A stretch of DNA of 64,000 bases, taken from contig NZ_BOSI01000001.1 of assembly GCF_018403265.1 (NCBI RefSeq), positions 992,001 through 1,056,000 on the forward strand, given 5' to 3'. The notes beneath the pieces were generated by a model. That model saw only the letters and a program-made list of their open reading frames with translations. It ran no database searches and was not told the origin of the DNA. This document shows, piece by piece, positions 27,408-36,972 of this stretch. A program made the position numbers and the translations under genes. Position 1 is the stretch's first letter. Each line of letters begins with the position of its first letter. The DNA comes from Paenibacillus sp. J31TS4. GTDB lineage: Bacteria > Bacillota > Bacilli > Paenibacillales > NBRC-103111.

Positions 27408-28364
27408 CTACCAGATTCCTCTCTTCAGGAACCGGCGGCTCAAGTAGTTCCCCGTGACGACGAGAAAGAAGGCAATGATCGATTCGAACAGGCCGACGGC
27501 GGTGGAGAAGCTGTAGTCCTGCTCGCCGAGACCGATCCGGAACACATAGGTGCCGATGACGTCCCCGACGTTATAGACAGTCGGATTGTACATGACGAGG
27601 ATTTGCTCGGTGCCGGCCTCCAAGATGGAACCGAGGCGCAGGATGAACATGAGCAGAATGGTCGGGATGAGACCCGGAAGAGTAATATGCCAGATTTGCC
27701 GGAACTTGCTCGCTCCGTCCATCTTGGCCGCCTCATAGAGCTGCGGATCGATGCTGCTCAGCGCCGCCAGATAGACGATTGTGTTCCAGCCAAATTCCTT
27801 CCAGCCCGCCGTGGAAACCACGAGACTGCGGAAGTAGCTGGGATTCATGAAGAACGAAATCGGTTCTCCGCCCATGGCGACGATCATCTTGTTGATCAGG
27901 CCTCCGTTGACCGTCAAGAGGTCGATGAACAGACCGCTGATGATAACCCAGGACAGGAAGTGCGGGAGATAGACGATCGTCTGCACCGTCCGCTTGAACA
28001 TCATGTTTTTCAGCTCGTTCATTAGGATGGCGATGACGATCGGAATTGGGAACAGGAAGCCGATCTTGTAAAGAGAGATGATCAGCGTATTCTTGAATAC
28101 CTTGACGAAATCGGGGGTCGTGAACAGGCGTTCAAAATTGTGGAGGCCAACCCAAGGGCTTGCCTGCATCCCCTCGAAAATGTTGAAGTCCTTGAACGCG
28201 ATCAGAATGCCGTACATCGGCGTGTACTTGAACAACAGCAAGAACAAAATGCCGGGAATCAATGCCACGTACAGATCCCAGTCCTTGCGGATATCCGCCA
28301 TCAGCTTGCGCATATAGGTCTTGCGCGGGGGGCTGGCGGGCGGATTCAGTGGCGCTGTCTTCAA
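27408..28364 (-). CDS. Carbohydrate ABC permease (LplB-like)
   Basis: 318 residues. Hydrophobic start DLYVALIPGILFLLLFKYTP, loop motif YEAAKMDGASKFRQIWHITL (EAA), and terminus NYLSRRFLKRGIW typical of LplB. I place the start at TTG (28364), preceded by GAAGGAGG with 7 bases of spacing; the frame runs 14 codons further up without a site. It forms the inner-membrane channel with the LplC-like protein. It is first gene of the three-gene transport unit, downstream of the two-component genes but separated by a strong terminator, so it is probably transcribed separately. Confidence 0.92.
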   Translation of the reverse strand: MKTAPLNPPASPPRKTYMRKLMADIRKDWDLYVALIPGILFLLLFKYTPMYGILIAFKDFNIFEGMQASPWVGLHNFERLFTTPDFVKVFKNTLIISLYKIGFLFPIPIVIAILMNELKNMMFKRTVQTIVYLPHFLSWVIISGLFIDLLTVNGGLINKMIVAMGGEPISFFMNPSYFRSLVVSTAGWKEFGWNTIVYLAALSSIDPQLYEAAKMDGASKFRQIWHITLPGLIPTILLMFILRLGSILEAGTEQILVMYNPTVYNVGDVIGTYVFRIGLGEQDYSFSTAVGLFESIIAFFLVVTGNYLSRRFLKRGIW

Positions 28365-28455
28365 TCCAATTCCTCCTTCGGGAAAGTTTGCTGCCTTGCG
28401 CGGCAATGAAGTGGTGTCCCTGCCCGGGAGGCTGCTGTTCTTTTATTGTAAAGCC

Positions 28456-28473
28456 GGGCCTTTTGGCCCGGTA
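28456..28473. repeat. Small hairpin between lplB-like gene and regulator
   Basis: CCGGGCC-TTTT-GGCCCGG in the leader region of the permease operon. It has no clean T-run. The remaining bases of 28365-28614 show nothing I can name. Confidence 0.35.
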
Positions 28474-28614
28474 CAGGAGAGCGATGACCTTTTTTGGTAG
28501 TTTTATAGCTTCTTGCCGGAGACCCGTCTTCCGTGCCGGTGACCCTTCCCCACACGGGATTCGTCGCTTCCGGCCGCGTGCCGTCCTGCCGATGCCAATC
28601 CGCTCTCGACAACA

Positions 28615-28647
28615 CAAAAAAGAGGATCCGTCTTTCGACGGATCCTC
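28615..28647 (-). terminator. Terminator after the YesN-like regulator
   Basis: On the minus strand GAGGATCCGTC-GAAA-GACGGATCCTC is followed by TTTTTTG. It separates regulators from permeases. Confidence 0.9.
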
Positions 28648-28678
28648 CCTATCTTCCCTGCCGGAAACGCATCCCGGA

Positions 28679-30277
28679 TCAGGGCTTGCACTCGCCGGGG
28701 GTAATGCCCCAATATTTACGAAACACCTTGGTGAAGTAGCTCACGTCGCGGTAGCCGACCACGTTCGCCGCGTCATATACTTTGGCTCCGGACAGAAGGA
28801 CGGCCTTGGCCCGCTCCATCTTGCGCTCCAGCACATATTGCGAGAACGGCTTGCCGGTCTCCTGCTTGAACAGCCGGCTGAGGTACGAGGAGTTGACGTA
28901 CAGCCGGTCGGCCGCCGTGTGCAGCGTAATTTCCTTATCCATCTCCTCGTCCACCATCGTCAGAATCGCCTTGACGATCTGATGGCTCGACGACTTGCGC
29001 TGGTTCCGGTTATGTGCCGCGATTTGCCGGACCATGCGCTGCAGCCAGGCATAGATCTGCTCCTTGGTCGCGAGCTGCTGCAGCTGCAGGAATGTACCCG
29101 CCTCCTCCCCGGCCACCTCGCGAATCGGCCAGCCCCCCCGCTGCACGATTCCGAGCAGGATCGAGCTTAAGTAGAGCAGATGATCATAGGCGGCCTCCAT
29201 CGTCTTGGCCTGCGCCATGCCGCTGTTCCACAGCTCGTCCAGCGCTTCCATCGCCCTGGCTTCCTCACCCGTCTCGAGCGCAATCTCCAGCTGCTTCTCC
29301 AGATTCGGCTGGGAGACCGGCCTCTCCTCCTCGCCCGTTTCCTCGCGATACGGGATGGCCAGGTTATGCCCGTAGACGACCCGGTCTTGGAGAGCGCGCA
29401 TTGCCTGCTGATACAGGCGGCCAACCTCTTCCGGTCCTCCAAGGGAGCCGCAGATCCCCGCGCTGGCCGTCAGCTTGAGGCATTCCCGGATTTGCGACAG
29501 CAGACGGTCGACGGTTACATGCAGCCGGAGCAGGCCCTCGTTCGGCTCTTCCTCTTCGTACCCCCAGCAGAGCAGGGCGGTCATGCCCTCGTCGGTCCCG
29601 CTCACCCAGCAGGAGTCGCCCTCCAGCAGCTCCTGGGCGAGCAGCTGCAGGGAATAGCGGAGGAGCCCCGCATCGTTCGGGCCGAAGCGCGTCTCCGCTT
29701 CTCCGATCGGATCCATATCCAGCACCGCGACAGCGAACCGCTGCCCTTCGCGCACCGGCAGCTGAAGCTCGGCGCTTTTAGCGACAATTTGGGACAGATC
29801 GAACTGCCCCGTCAGCCAGCGGCGGAGAAAGTCGTTACGGAGGCCCGGCAGATGCTGCTCCCACCTCACCTGCATCGCCAGCCGGTCTCTCCGTTCGTCC
29901 AGTTCACGCCTCAGCTGGTCGGCGGCGTCCACCACCGCCTGCAGAATTTCCGTGTCTCCTGCCGGCTTAAGCAAGTATCGGTAGATGCCCATCTCGAGTG
30001 CGCTCTGCGCGTATTCAAAATTGTCGTGGCCCGACAGAATGATCATCTTCACATTTCGGTCGAGGCCCGACACATGTCTGGCCAGAGCAAGCCCGTCCAT
30101 CTCCGGAATTTGAATGTCCAGGAGCAGCAGGTCGGGCTTTTTGCGCTGGAACAGCTGCACCGCCTCCGAGCCTGTCGCCGCAAGGCCCACCACTTCGATC
30201 CCGTGCTCCTCCCATGGAATATTGTTGGCCAGGCTGTTACGCAGCCTGTGCTCATCCTCTACGATCAGCAAGTTCAT
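28679..30277 (-). CDS. AraC-type response regulator (YesN-like)
   Basis: 532 residues. The N-terminal receiver has acidic pocket E7/D8 and phosphoacceptor D54 in LLLDIQIPEMDG, with K in LLKPAG. A roughly 270-residue middle domain of the YesN type follows. Two C-terminal AraC HTH motifs are LHTAADRLYVNSSYLSRLFK and YDAANVVGYRDVSYFTKVFR. It overlaps the kinase gene by 4 bases (ATGA), so translation is coupled. Such regulators activate the adjacent sugar-transport genes in response to the external sugar sensed by the kinase. Confidence 0.93.
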   Translation of the reverse strand: MNLLIVEDEHRLRNSLANNIPWEEHGIEVVGLAATGSEAVQLFQRKKPDLLLLDIQIPEMDGLALARHVSGLDRNVKMIILSGHDNFEYAQSALEMGIYRYLLKPAGDTEILQAVVDAADQLRRELDERRDRLAMQVRWEQHLPGLRNDFLRRWLTGQFDLSQIVAKSAELQLPVREGQRFAVAVLDMDPIGEAETRFGPNDAGLLRYSLQLLAQELLEGDSCWVSGTDEGMTALLCWGYEEEEPNEGLLRLHVTVDRLLSQIRECLKLTASAGICGSLGGPEEVGRLYQQAMRALQDRVVYGHNLAIPYREETGEEERPVSQPNLEKQLEIALETGEEARAMEALDELWNSGMAQAKTMEAAYDHLLYLSSILLGIVQRGGWPIREVAGEEAGTFLQLQQLATKEQIYAWLQRMVRQIAAHNRNQRKSSSHQIVKAILTMVDEEMDKEITLHTAADRLYVNSSYLSRLFKQETGKPFSQYVLERKMERAKAVLLSGAKVYDAANVVGYRDVSYFTKVFRKYWGITPGECKP

Positions 30278-32121
30278 GATGCCGTATCCTCCTCTATCAC
30301 CCGCACGTCACCGGGCTGCTCGAACCGGAATTCGTTCACGCAGCGGTCAAGCGGCAGCCGGACGGTAACCGTCGTGCCGCTCCCCTCCGTGCTCTCGAGC
30401 AGCAGCTCGGCGTTCGTCCCGTAAAACATCAGCATGCGCGACAGAACGTTGCGCATGCCGTACAGATCCTTGATCTCCTCCTCCATGAACGACAGCCTCT
30501 TAGTGCCGTTCCCTCGGAGCCGCGCCAGCTCGCGGCGGATATGGGCGAGACGGTCCTCCGGGATGCCCGAGCCGTTGTCCCGGACCGTCAGCTGCAGATA
30601 GCCGCCGGCTATCTCCGCACCGATCCGGAGCCGGCCGTCGCTCTGCTTGTTCTCCAGGCCGTGCAGAATCGCATTCTCCACGAGCGGCTGGAGAAGCAGC
30701 TTAAGAACCGGTACCCCCTTCGCATCGTCCGCGATCGAGTAGGACGCCTCAAAGCTGTCCAGAAACCTCAGCTGCTGGACGCGGACGTAATACTGCAGAT
30801 GCGACACCGTCTCCTCGACTGTGAACGCATCTCTTCCCTTGTTCAGGCTGAGCCGGAAAAACCGCGACAGGTTCAGCACCATCTCGCTGATCTCGTCTGC
30901 CTCGTAGTTTTTGGCTGTCCAGTAGATGGAATCGAGCGTGTTGTACAGAAAATGGGGATTGATCTGCGATTGCAGAAACTTCAGCTCGGTTTGGGCCAGC
31001 CGGAGCTGCTGCTCGTAAAAGCCCTCGATCAAATGCTTCTGCTCTTCCGCCATCTGGTTGAAGGCGTTCATCAGGTAGCCGAACTCGTCCTTGCGTGTCG
31101 ATTCTAGCCGGACGCCGAAGAATCCCCCGCCCAGCCTCTTCATCGCATAGGACAGCTTCTGAAGAGGAGAGGCAATATTGCTATAGACGGTCCAGGAGAT
31201 CCACAGCGCGAGCAGGACGCTCACGGCGATAATGATGTACGTATAATTGCGCATCCGGTCCGTTTCGCCATACAGCTCAGCCTTGGGCTGGACCATCCTG
31301 AGCGACCATTTGTACTCCTTGGAGTCGACCTGAATCGTCATGCGGTCGTCCGGCTCAGCTCCGGCCGCAGGCGCTTCGTCCTTGGAAGCGGCGGTGCCGG
31401 CGACCTGCCGGCCATCCTGCATCACCAGCTCGATGCTCGCCTGCTCGGAGGGAAGGAGCGAACGAATTAGCGACTTGAGCTTCGCCTGGTTCATCGTCAG
31501 GATGAGGACGTCATCCCCCCGCTCGCGATTGTACAGGTCCATCGGACGAACGAGCGAGACGCCGTCCGCGCCGACCAGCTCGCCGAACGTCTCGCCGACC
31601 TTGACGGGATCCCCGGGGAGCTTGTACACCAATCCGGTGCCCGCCTGCTTGGCCGCCCGCTTCAGCCAGTCCCGCAGCTCGGGCTGCGGCACGTTGCGGC
31701 CCCCGTATCCGGTGGAGACGAGCATCCCCGACTTGGCGTGGTAGATCGAGATTTGGGAAAACATGTGGTTGATGGAGGCAACATTGGCCAGCTGCCTCAG
31801 CACCTCGGAGAAGTTGACGACCGCCTGCGGGGTGAGCTCCTTGTCTGACTCGCTTAGCAGCCGGATCAGGTTGCTGTCCGTCGCGATCATCGTCGACGTC
31901 TCCTCCGCGTTCTGCAAGATGAGGTCGATGTAATCCATTGAGGAAGCGAGCGCTCCCTTGGTCCGGTCGGTTGTCTGTTCGAGAAGCACCTGCTGGGAGC
32001 GGACGTTCGCAAACAGGCTCACCACGACAAGAGGCAGCAGGATGAGCAAAAAATAACAGGTTAAGCGGAGCTGGATGTTGCCGGTAAAGCGGCCGGTCAG
32101 CCATCGGATCAGTCTAGCCAT
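30274..32121 (-). CDS. Sensor histidine kinase (YesM-like)
   Basis: 615 residues. TM1 is at 21-40 and an extracellular sensor domain spans 41-290. TM2 (292-313) leads into HAMP (314-366). The His-kinase core carries the phosphorylation site in QSQINPHFLYNTLD (H390). The HATPase has LVENAILHGLENK (N-box) and VRDNGSGIPEDRL (G1). Partner of the overlapping YesN-like regulator. It lies 12 bases below the solute-binding lipoprotein gene; that protein may present ligand to the sensor. Confidence 0.93.
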   Translation of the reverse strand: MARLIRWLTGRFTGNIQLRLTCYFLLILLPLVVVSLFANVRSQQVLLEQTTDRTKGALASSMDYIDLILQNAEETSTMIATDSNLIRLLSESDKELTPQAVVNFSEVLRQLANVASINHMFSQISIYHAKSGMLVSTGYGGRNVPQPELRDWLKRAAKQAGTGLVYKLPGDPVKVGETFGELVGADGVSLVRPMDLYNRERGDDVLILTMNQAKLKSLIRSLLPSEQASIELVMQDGRQVAGTAASKDEAPAAGAEPDDRMTIQVDSKEYKWSLRMVQPKAELYGETDRMRNYTYIIIAVSVLLALWISWTVYSNIASPLQKLSYAMKRLGGGFFGVRLESTRKDEFGYLMNAFNQMAEEQKHLIEGFYEQQLRLAQTELKFLQSQINPHFLYNTLDSIYWTAKNYEADEISEMVLNLSRFFRLSLNKGRDAFTVEETVSHLQYYVRVQQLRFLDSFEASYSIADDAKGVPVLKLLLQPLVENAILHGLENKQSDGRLRIGAEIAGGYLQLTVRDNGSGIPEDRLAHIRRELARLRGNGTKRLSFMEEEIKDLYGMRNVLSRMLMFYGTNAELLLESTEGSGTTVTVRLPLDRCVNEFRFEQPGDVRVIEEDTAS

Positions 32122-32133
32122 CGTCTATGTCCC

Positions 32134-33648
32134 TCATTTGTCCGCCTTCCGGTACCATTCGTTGACTTCCTTCGTTATTTGGTCTCCGCCCTCGGCCTTC
32201 CATCGCTCGACATACGTATCGAATGCAGTGATCGGGACGGCGCCAACGACAATCTTGGTGAACACGTCCTGAAGCGCTAGGAGCTTTGCATTGTACCGGC
32301 TCATGGACGGGGTTGGCAATCCCTGGAACGCGTCGGTGATCAGGTTGGCGTCGATCCGCTGGGTGTTCTCGTACAGGTGGAACCGCTCACCCAGCGAATC
32401 CAGCCGCTCGCGGCTCATCTCCGGCTCCTCCAGGTCCATCAGCGCGGAGTACATGCCCCGGTACAGCTGGCGGTCATGCTCCTCAAAATTCGTGACCATC
32501 TTGCCGTCAACCCGCTTCCAGATCTCGTTCTCGAAGCCTAGCTTAACCGTCCGGTGTCCTTCTCCCGCGAGGAAGTTAAGCAGGCGCACCACCTGCTCCC
32601 CCCGCCTGCTCGACGCTGGCACCACCTGGAAGGCGCGGGCAAGCGGCACGCTGTAGACGCCCTTCTCTCCCCGGGGGCCGACCGGAAATTCGAGCGGAAT
32701 CCATTCCGCCTTGGGGTCGAGCTTGCGGTTCTCCTCGATCGGTCCCCGCGTGTCGAACCAGGCGGCGGAGAACAATCCCGCCTTGCCGGAGACAATCTTC
32801 TCTTCCATATACTTCTTCTTGTTGAGCGGGAATTCGGGATCTAGCAGCTTCTCCCGGTACAACCGGTTCATGAACTGCAGCGCCTCCCGCATCTCGGGCA
32901 GGATATTGGCATAAACCAGCTTGCCGTCCCGCTCGACCCACTGGTTGAGCTGAACGCCGAACGCGCCGAAGAACGGAGCGGACCGGCCCAAATTCTCTGT
33001 CATAACGAGGCCGACCGTATCCTGCTTGCCATTGCCGTCCGGATCGTCCTGAGCAAAGGCTCGGATTACCTGGTAATACTCGTCCAGCGTCCGAGGGGGT
33101 TTCAGGCCGAGCCGGTCCAGCCAATCCTTGCGGGCGTACATCAGCTCGATCCCTTTGATCTCGTTCATGCTGGGAATGGCGTAAATTTTGCCGTCGTACG
33201 TGACGCTTTCCCAGGCCTCTTTCGGAATTTTCTTCTTCAGATCGGGTCCGAACTTGTCGATCAACTCGTCCAAAGGCAAAAGCGCGTTCTGCCGGGCATA
33301 GTTAGCGACCCAGGCGTCGTCGAAGGCGCTGATCATATCCGGAGTGTTGCCCGAGCTCATGATCATGTTCAGCTTCTCGCCATACCCCTCCAGAGGAGGG
33401 AGAATGACCTTGACGTCAAGTCCCGCTCCCTTCTCTATATAATCCAGATACGGATTATTATTCTCGTCCAGTCCGTTAGGAAAGGTTAAGCCCAAGCTGT
33501 TGATCAGAATGGTCACCGTGTCGGTCTTGCCGGCGGCGGTGCCCGCATCGCCCGAAGGAGAGGAGGGCGCCGGCGAGAGGCATCCGGCGGAGAGGAAGGC
33601 GGCCGCGGCCGAGACGGCCGCCCAGGCCGTCCTGTTTCTAACGTTCAT
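32134..33648 (-). CDS. Extracellular solute-binding lipoprotein heading the two-component operon
   Basis: 504 residues. Lipoprotein signal peptide WAAVSAAAAFLSAGC, then a Pro/Ser tether. LplA-like family-1 fold (ITFPNGLDENNNPYLDYIEK early; ERWKAEGGDQITKEVNEWYR at the C-terminus, parallel to the end of the 24786 protein). AAAGGAAG lies 7 bases before the ATG at 33648. Two related binding proteins in one locus, one with the kinase and one with the permeases, fit a split of sensing and transport; this is inference. Confidence 0.9.
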   Translation of the reverse strand: MNVRNRTAWAAVSAAAAFLSAGCLSPAPSSPSGDAGTAAGKTDTVTILINSLGLTFPNGLDENNNPYLDYIEKGAGLDVKVILPPLEGYGEKLNMIMSSGNTPDMISAFDDAWVANYARQNALLPLDELIDKFGPDLKKKIPKEAWESVTYDGKIYAIPSMNEIKGIELMYARKDWLDRLGLKPPRTLDEYYQVIRAFAQDDPDGNGKQDTVGLVMTENLGRSAPFFGAFGVQLNQWVERDGKLVYANILPEMREALQFMNRLYREKLLDPEFPLNKKKYMEEKIVSGKAGLFSAAWFDTRGPIEENRKLDPKAEWIPLEFPVGPRGEKGVYSVPLARAFQVVPASSRRGEQVVRLLNFLAGEGHRTVKLGFENEIWKRVDGKMVTNFEEHDRQLYRGMYSALMDLEEPEMSRERLDSLGERFHLYENTQRIDANLITDAFQGLPTPSMSRYNAKLLALQDVFTKIVVGAVPITAFDTYVERWKAEGGDQITKEVNEWYRKADK

Positions 33649-33686
33649 TCTCGTACTTCCTTTCCGCGAATAGCGAAGCCATTCCA

Positions 33687-33700
33687 AGAAAACGGTTACA
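33687..33700 (-). promoter_or_regulatory. cre-like CcpA box upstream of the sensor operon
   Basis: On the minus strand TGTAACCGTTTTCT fits TGNAANCGNTNNCA except for the last base. It lies 39 bases before the ATG, where bound CcpA would block transcription. It predicts glucose repression of the sugar-sensing operon. Confidence 0.5.
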
Positions 33701-33935
33701 GTCATACAGATGAATAAAGTTTATCAAATTTTGCAGAAAAATTGAATATCCAGCCGGCGCTAATCCAGGGAGATTCCGTTAACATACCGCCTCGGTAGAC
33801 TCTGCCTCCCCCCCTCCCCTGCCCTCCCGCACGTCCCGTACTCTTCTCTAGCCATCTGTCCGCTCATCCCTTATGATGGGGACAAGACAACAACGGAGCG
33901 GCGTAGGCCGCGAGGCAAGAAGGGAGCTGAAGGAG

Positions 33936-35336
33936 ATGGAACCGCTTTACGAGCGGCCGGAACGTCGGCCGCGGCCCTCCCGGGCACGCCTGATCTGGCT
34001 GATGGGGACCGCTGTCGTCCTTGCGGCGGCGGCTTATGCAGCCGGAATGGGGGAGAAATGGGGGCTCCGCCCGAAGGTAACCCCCGACAGCCCTGGGACG
34101 ACAGCTGCCATCTCGGCACCGGCGCGTCCGGAGCCGGAGGCGTTCCATATGGCGGATCTGGACAACGGCTGGATGCTGTATCCCGATCGGCTGCTGATAA
34201 CCGGAGACGGCGGTGAGACCTGGCTGGAGGCGCCGGCGGGAGTGGAACCATCCGCCTCCCCCTCTGCCGACGAACAGCCGGTCATCGTTCAGCCCGTCCT
34301 GACGACGGCAGCGGCGGATGGCAAAACCTATCCGGTCAAGCAGTCCCAGTTTGTGACGCCGAAGCTCGGCTGGGCGCTGGTGGGAGACGCCGCGGAGCTG
34401 CCTCAGCCTATTCTGGTAACGGCGGACGGCGGAGCCACCTGGCACAGCCGTTTCACGCCTGAGCTGCGTGAGGCAATGCAGCAGGAAAAGCGGCGATTGG
34501 AATTAACGGCTATGGAACGGGCTCTGTATGCATCGCCGGACGCCGCCCTGCGGATGATGGAAGCGTCCTGGTCGCTGCTGCCGGCCGCAGCGTCTCCCGG
34601 CGACGTCGTACTCATTCGCAGCCGGGAGAGCGGCGAGCTGCAGTGGCAGGGCAGGACGTACAAGCTGCAGCCTTACGGAGACGGCTTCTTCACCTATCTG
34701 CCGGTCCCCATGCAGACAAAGCCGGGCCGATATCCGGTTGGAGACGCCGAGCTGACTATCAAAGCCAAGACGTTCGATACCCAGCATCTCCAGGTTACCA
34801 AGCAAATGGAGAGCATGAAGCAGGATACTCAGCGGATCCAGGCCGACCAGAAGCGGATCGACCAGGCTCGCAGCGTGTCCCGTCCCGAGTTTGTACCCGG
34901 GTCCGCTCCGTTCGTACAGCCGATCGAGGGAATTCTGACGACCCCGTTCGGCCATACGCGGTACGTCAACGGCAAGTACGACAGCTCGCACATGGCGATC
35001 GATCTCGCCGCCAAGGAGGGAACGCCGATCCAGGCGACCAACGACGGAGTCGTCGCACTGGCCGATTCGCTGTACTTGACCGGCAATACGATCTATCTTG
35101 ACCATGGCATGGGCCTGTTCTCCCAGTACGCCCATCTGTCGGAGCTGCGCGTGAAGACCGGAGATTCCGTCAAACGGGGCGACATCATCGGTCTAGTCGG
35201 GACGACCGGCTTCTCGACCGGCCCCCACCTCCACTTTGCCTTCTGGGCCCACAACATTCCGGTGAACCCAAATTTATTTTTTCAGACGACGCCGTTTCAT
35301 TGGGGTACACCGGCAGCCCCGACCAAGACCGAATAG
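33936..35336 (+). CDS. Membrane-anchored M23 peptidase with BNR-like repeats
   Basis: 466 residues. One N-terminal membrane helix (LIWLMGTAVVLAAAAYAAGM) follows a basic cytoplasmic stub. Two Asp-box-like motifs (ITGDGGETWLEAP; VTADGGATWHS) suggest a partial beta-propeller. A short coiled coil comes next (KQMESMKQDTQRIQADQKRI), then the LytM/M23 domain: HMAIDLAAKEGTPI (H-x3-D zinc ligands) and GPHLHFAFW (HxH). All zinc ligands are present, so it should be an active endopeptidase. The ATG at 33936 is preceded by AAGGGAGCTGAAGGAG. It faces the next gene across a bidirectional terminator. Confidence 0.9.
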   Translation: MEPLYERPERRPRPSRARLIWLMGTAVVLAAAAYAAGMGEKWGLRPKVTPDSPGTTAAISAPARPEPEAFHMADLDNGWMLYPDRLLITGDGGETWLEAPAGVEPSASPSADEQPVIVQPVLTTAAADGKTYPVKQSQFVTPKLGWALVGDAAELPQPILVTADGGATWHSRFTPELREAMQQEKRRLELTAMERALYASPDAALRMMEASWSLLPAAASPGDVVLIRSRESGELQWQGRTYKLQPYGDGFFTYLPVPMQTKPGRYPVGDAELTIKAKTFDTQHLQVTKQMESMKQDTQRIQADQKRIDQARSVSRPEFVPGSAPFVQPIEGILTTPFGHTRYVNGKYDSSHMAIDLAAKEGTPIQATNDGVVALADSLYLTGNTIYLDHGMGLFSQYAHLSELRVKTGDSVKRGDIIGLVGTTGFSTGPHLHFAFWAHNIPVNPNLFFQTTPFHWGTPAAPTKTE

Positions 35337-35355
35337 CAGAGGGTCCATAAGACAT

Positions 35356-35394
35356 CAAAAAAGCCGCTGTTCATTAACGAACAGCGGCTTTTTG
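35356..35394. terminator. Bidirectional terminator
   Basis: AAAAAAGCCGCTGTTC-loop-GAACAGCGGCTTTTT, with T-runs for both converging transcripts. Confidence 0.92.
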
Positions 35395-35412
35395 ATGCAC
35401 CCGAACGGCTGC

Positions 35413-36546
35413 CTATTGCTTGCTGAACCAGTAGACCTCGTCCAGCGGGAACGAGCCGTTCCGGTACTTCTCCGCCCCGGATTCGAACAGGATGCCGAGC
35501 TGCTTGTCGCGCGCGACGATTCCTTCCGTCATCGGAGGCACGATGATCGCTTCCTTCTTATTCTTGCCGTCAAACATGTGAACCGGCACCTGAACCGAGC
35601 CGATGGTCACCTCCGTAAACGGCTTGTCCTTCAGCGGGTTGGGATAGGTGATGAGCAGGCTGTCGTTCGACCGCCCTCCGGACTGGCTGAGCACGAACTC
35701 GCCCTGGAACAGCTCCATTCCCTGGATCTTGTCCGGCGTCGACAGAATCACGTCGGGGATGAGCTTGCCGTCCGACCCTTTCTGCTGGGTCTGGGCGATC
35801 GAATCCGTGGCCGAGTCCAGCTTGTAGCCGGCCGCCCACGCCTTGTTCGTCTTATTCTCGGAGTTCTTGAGGTAATGGGTCTCGCTGGTCGGATAATCCG
35901 TTCCGTCCGCATATTCTCCTACCCACAGAATGCCATCGGCATAGACGACATAAGACGCCTTGGCTTCGGTCGGGAAGATGTTCTTGAAGACGAGCTTGCC
36001 CCCGTCCTGCGCTTTCTCGAGATCGGCCAGGTCGATTTGGTACACCTTGCTGTCCGAGCCGACCCACAGATGCTTGCCGCTTACTGTCACGCCCCCGGCA
36101 TGTCCGGTATAAGGGGTGGAATCGGTACTGTAGAGCTTAAGAGTTTTTATGAGCTTGCCCGTGTTCAGATCCGTCACCGACACCAGGCTGGGCTGTTTAT
36201 CGTCGCGGTAGTACGAAATGATCAGCCAATTCTTCTCCTTCAGGTAGGTCATCCCCTGCGGAATGATCCCTTGCTGCAGGCCGGGTACGAGCGGACCCGC
36301 TTCCGAAGCGGCGAAGAATTTTTTGTAAGTCGAAGGGACGATATACTCCTTCGTAATCACTTTCTCCTGCGTAAAGTCCCCGACCGTTACCTTCTCGTAC
36401 GTCTTGGGCGTTGCAGAAGGCGATGGGGCGGCAGATGCAGGCGGCTGGACGGAAGGCGCGGTTTGCGCGGTTTTGCTTCCGTCTGTGTTGGAGCAGGCTG
36501 CCAGCACGGATACCGCCAGCAATCCCGTTAAAACTTTTGCTTTCAA
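35413..36546 (-). CDS. Beta-propeller-like lipoprotein, unknown function
   Basis: 377 residues. Signal peptide VLTGLLAVSVLAAC with lipid-anchor Cys, Ser/Pro/Ala tether. A beta-rich domain has repeated strand patterns (HLWVGSDSKVYQIDLADL, ILWVGEYADGTDYP, FVLSQSGGRSNDSLLITYP) typical of a propeller. The start is TTG at 36546, with AAGGAG 10 bases upstream. I cannot assign an activity. Alone between a bidirectional terminator and a 426-base gap. Confidence 0.8.
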   Translation of the reverse strand: MKAKVLTGLLAVSVLAACSNTDGSKTAQTAPSVQPPASAAPSPSATPKTYEKVTVGDFTQEKVITKEYIVPSTYKKFFAASEAGPLVPGLQQGIIPQGMTYLKEKNWLIISYYRDDKQPSLVSVTDLNTGKLIKTLKLYSTDSTPYTGHAGGVTVSGKHLWVGSDSKVYQIDLADLEKAQDGGKLVFKNIFPTEAKASYVVYADGILWVGEYADGTDYPTSETHYLKNSENKTNKAWAAGYKLDSATDSIAQTQQKGSDGKLIPDVILSTPDKIQGMELFQGEFVLSQSGGRSNDSLLITYPNPLKDKPFTEVTIGSVQVPVHMFDGKNKKEAIIVPPMTEGIVARDKQLGILFESGAEKYRNGSFPLDEVYWFSKQ

Positions 36547-36783
36547 AACGACTTCACTCCTTGGGTCATGAATAACTAGGCTGTAAAAATTACCATTCAT
36601 TATCCCCCGCCCAGCTTCCCCCGTCAATACCGGCGCCCCAATCGTTCTCCGGCACACCCGGGAAGGATCAGCTGCAGACGAGCTTTTCCACGGCTCGGCA
36701 TCCATAAGGCGGCTGGCAAGCCGGGGCGTGGGAACGTCGGTCCCCTACCACCGGCTTGCTTGTGCCGCAGCGTGCTTGCGCGC

Positions 36784-36917
36784 CGATCGGGCTTCCGTGC
36801 CTCCGCGCTAGCCTGAGCCGTCGCCCGAGCTTCCGTTCCTCTGCTTAGCCCGAGCCGTCGCCTGAGCTTCCGCGAGCGCTGTTAGCCTAAGCCGCCGTCA
36901 AGCTCCCCGCCGTTCTG
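36784..36917. repeat. Degenerate 36-38-base tandem repeat, about 3.5 copies
   Basis: Units at 36808-36843, 36844-36881 and 36882-36917 share the core TAGCCtGAGCCGtCG..GAGCTTCCG, with a partial copy before them. It lies in the non-coding 36547-36972 stretch, which otherwise shows no gene. Confidence 0.7.
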
Positions 36918-36972
36918 TAAACCGGCGCTCCCGGCTTGCCGCCCTCGGCTCACGCCGGTTCGAGCCTTGCCG

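Noticed and set aside
36808-36917. CRISPR-like reading of the 36-base repeat
   Set aside because: Units are contiguous with no spacers and no cas genes nearby.
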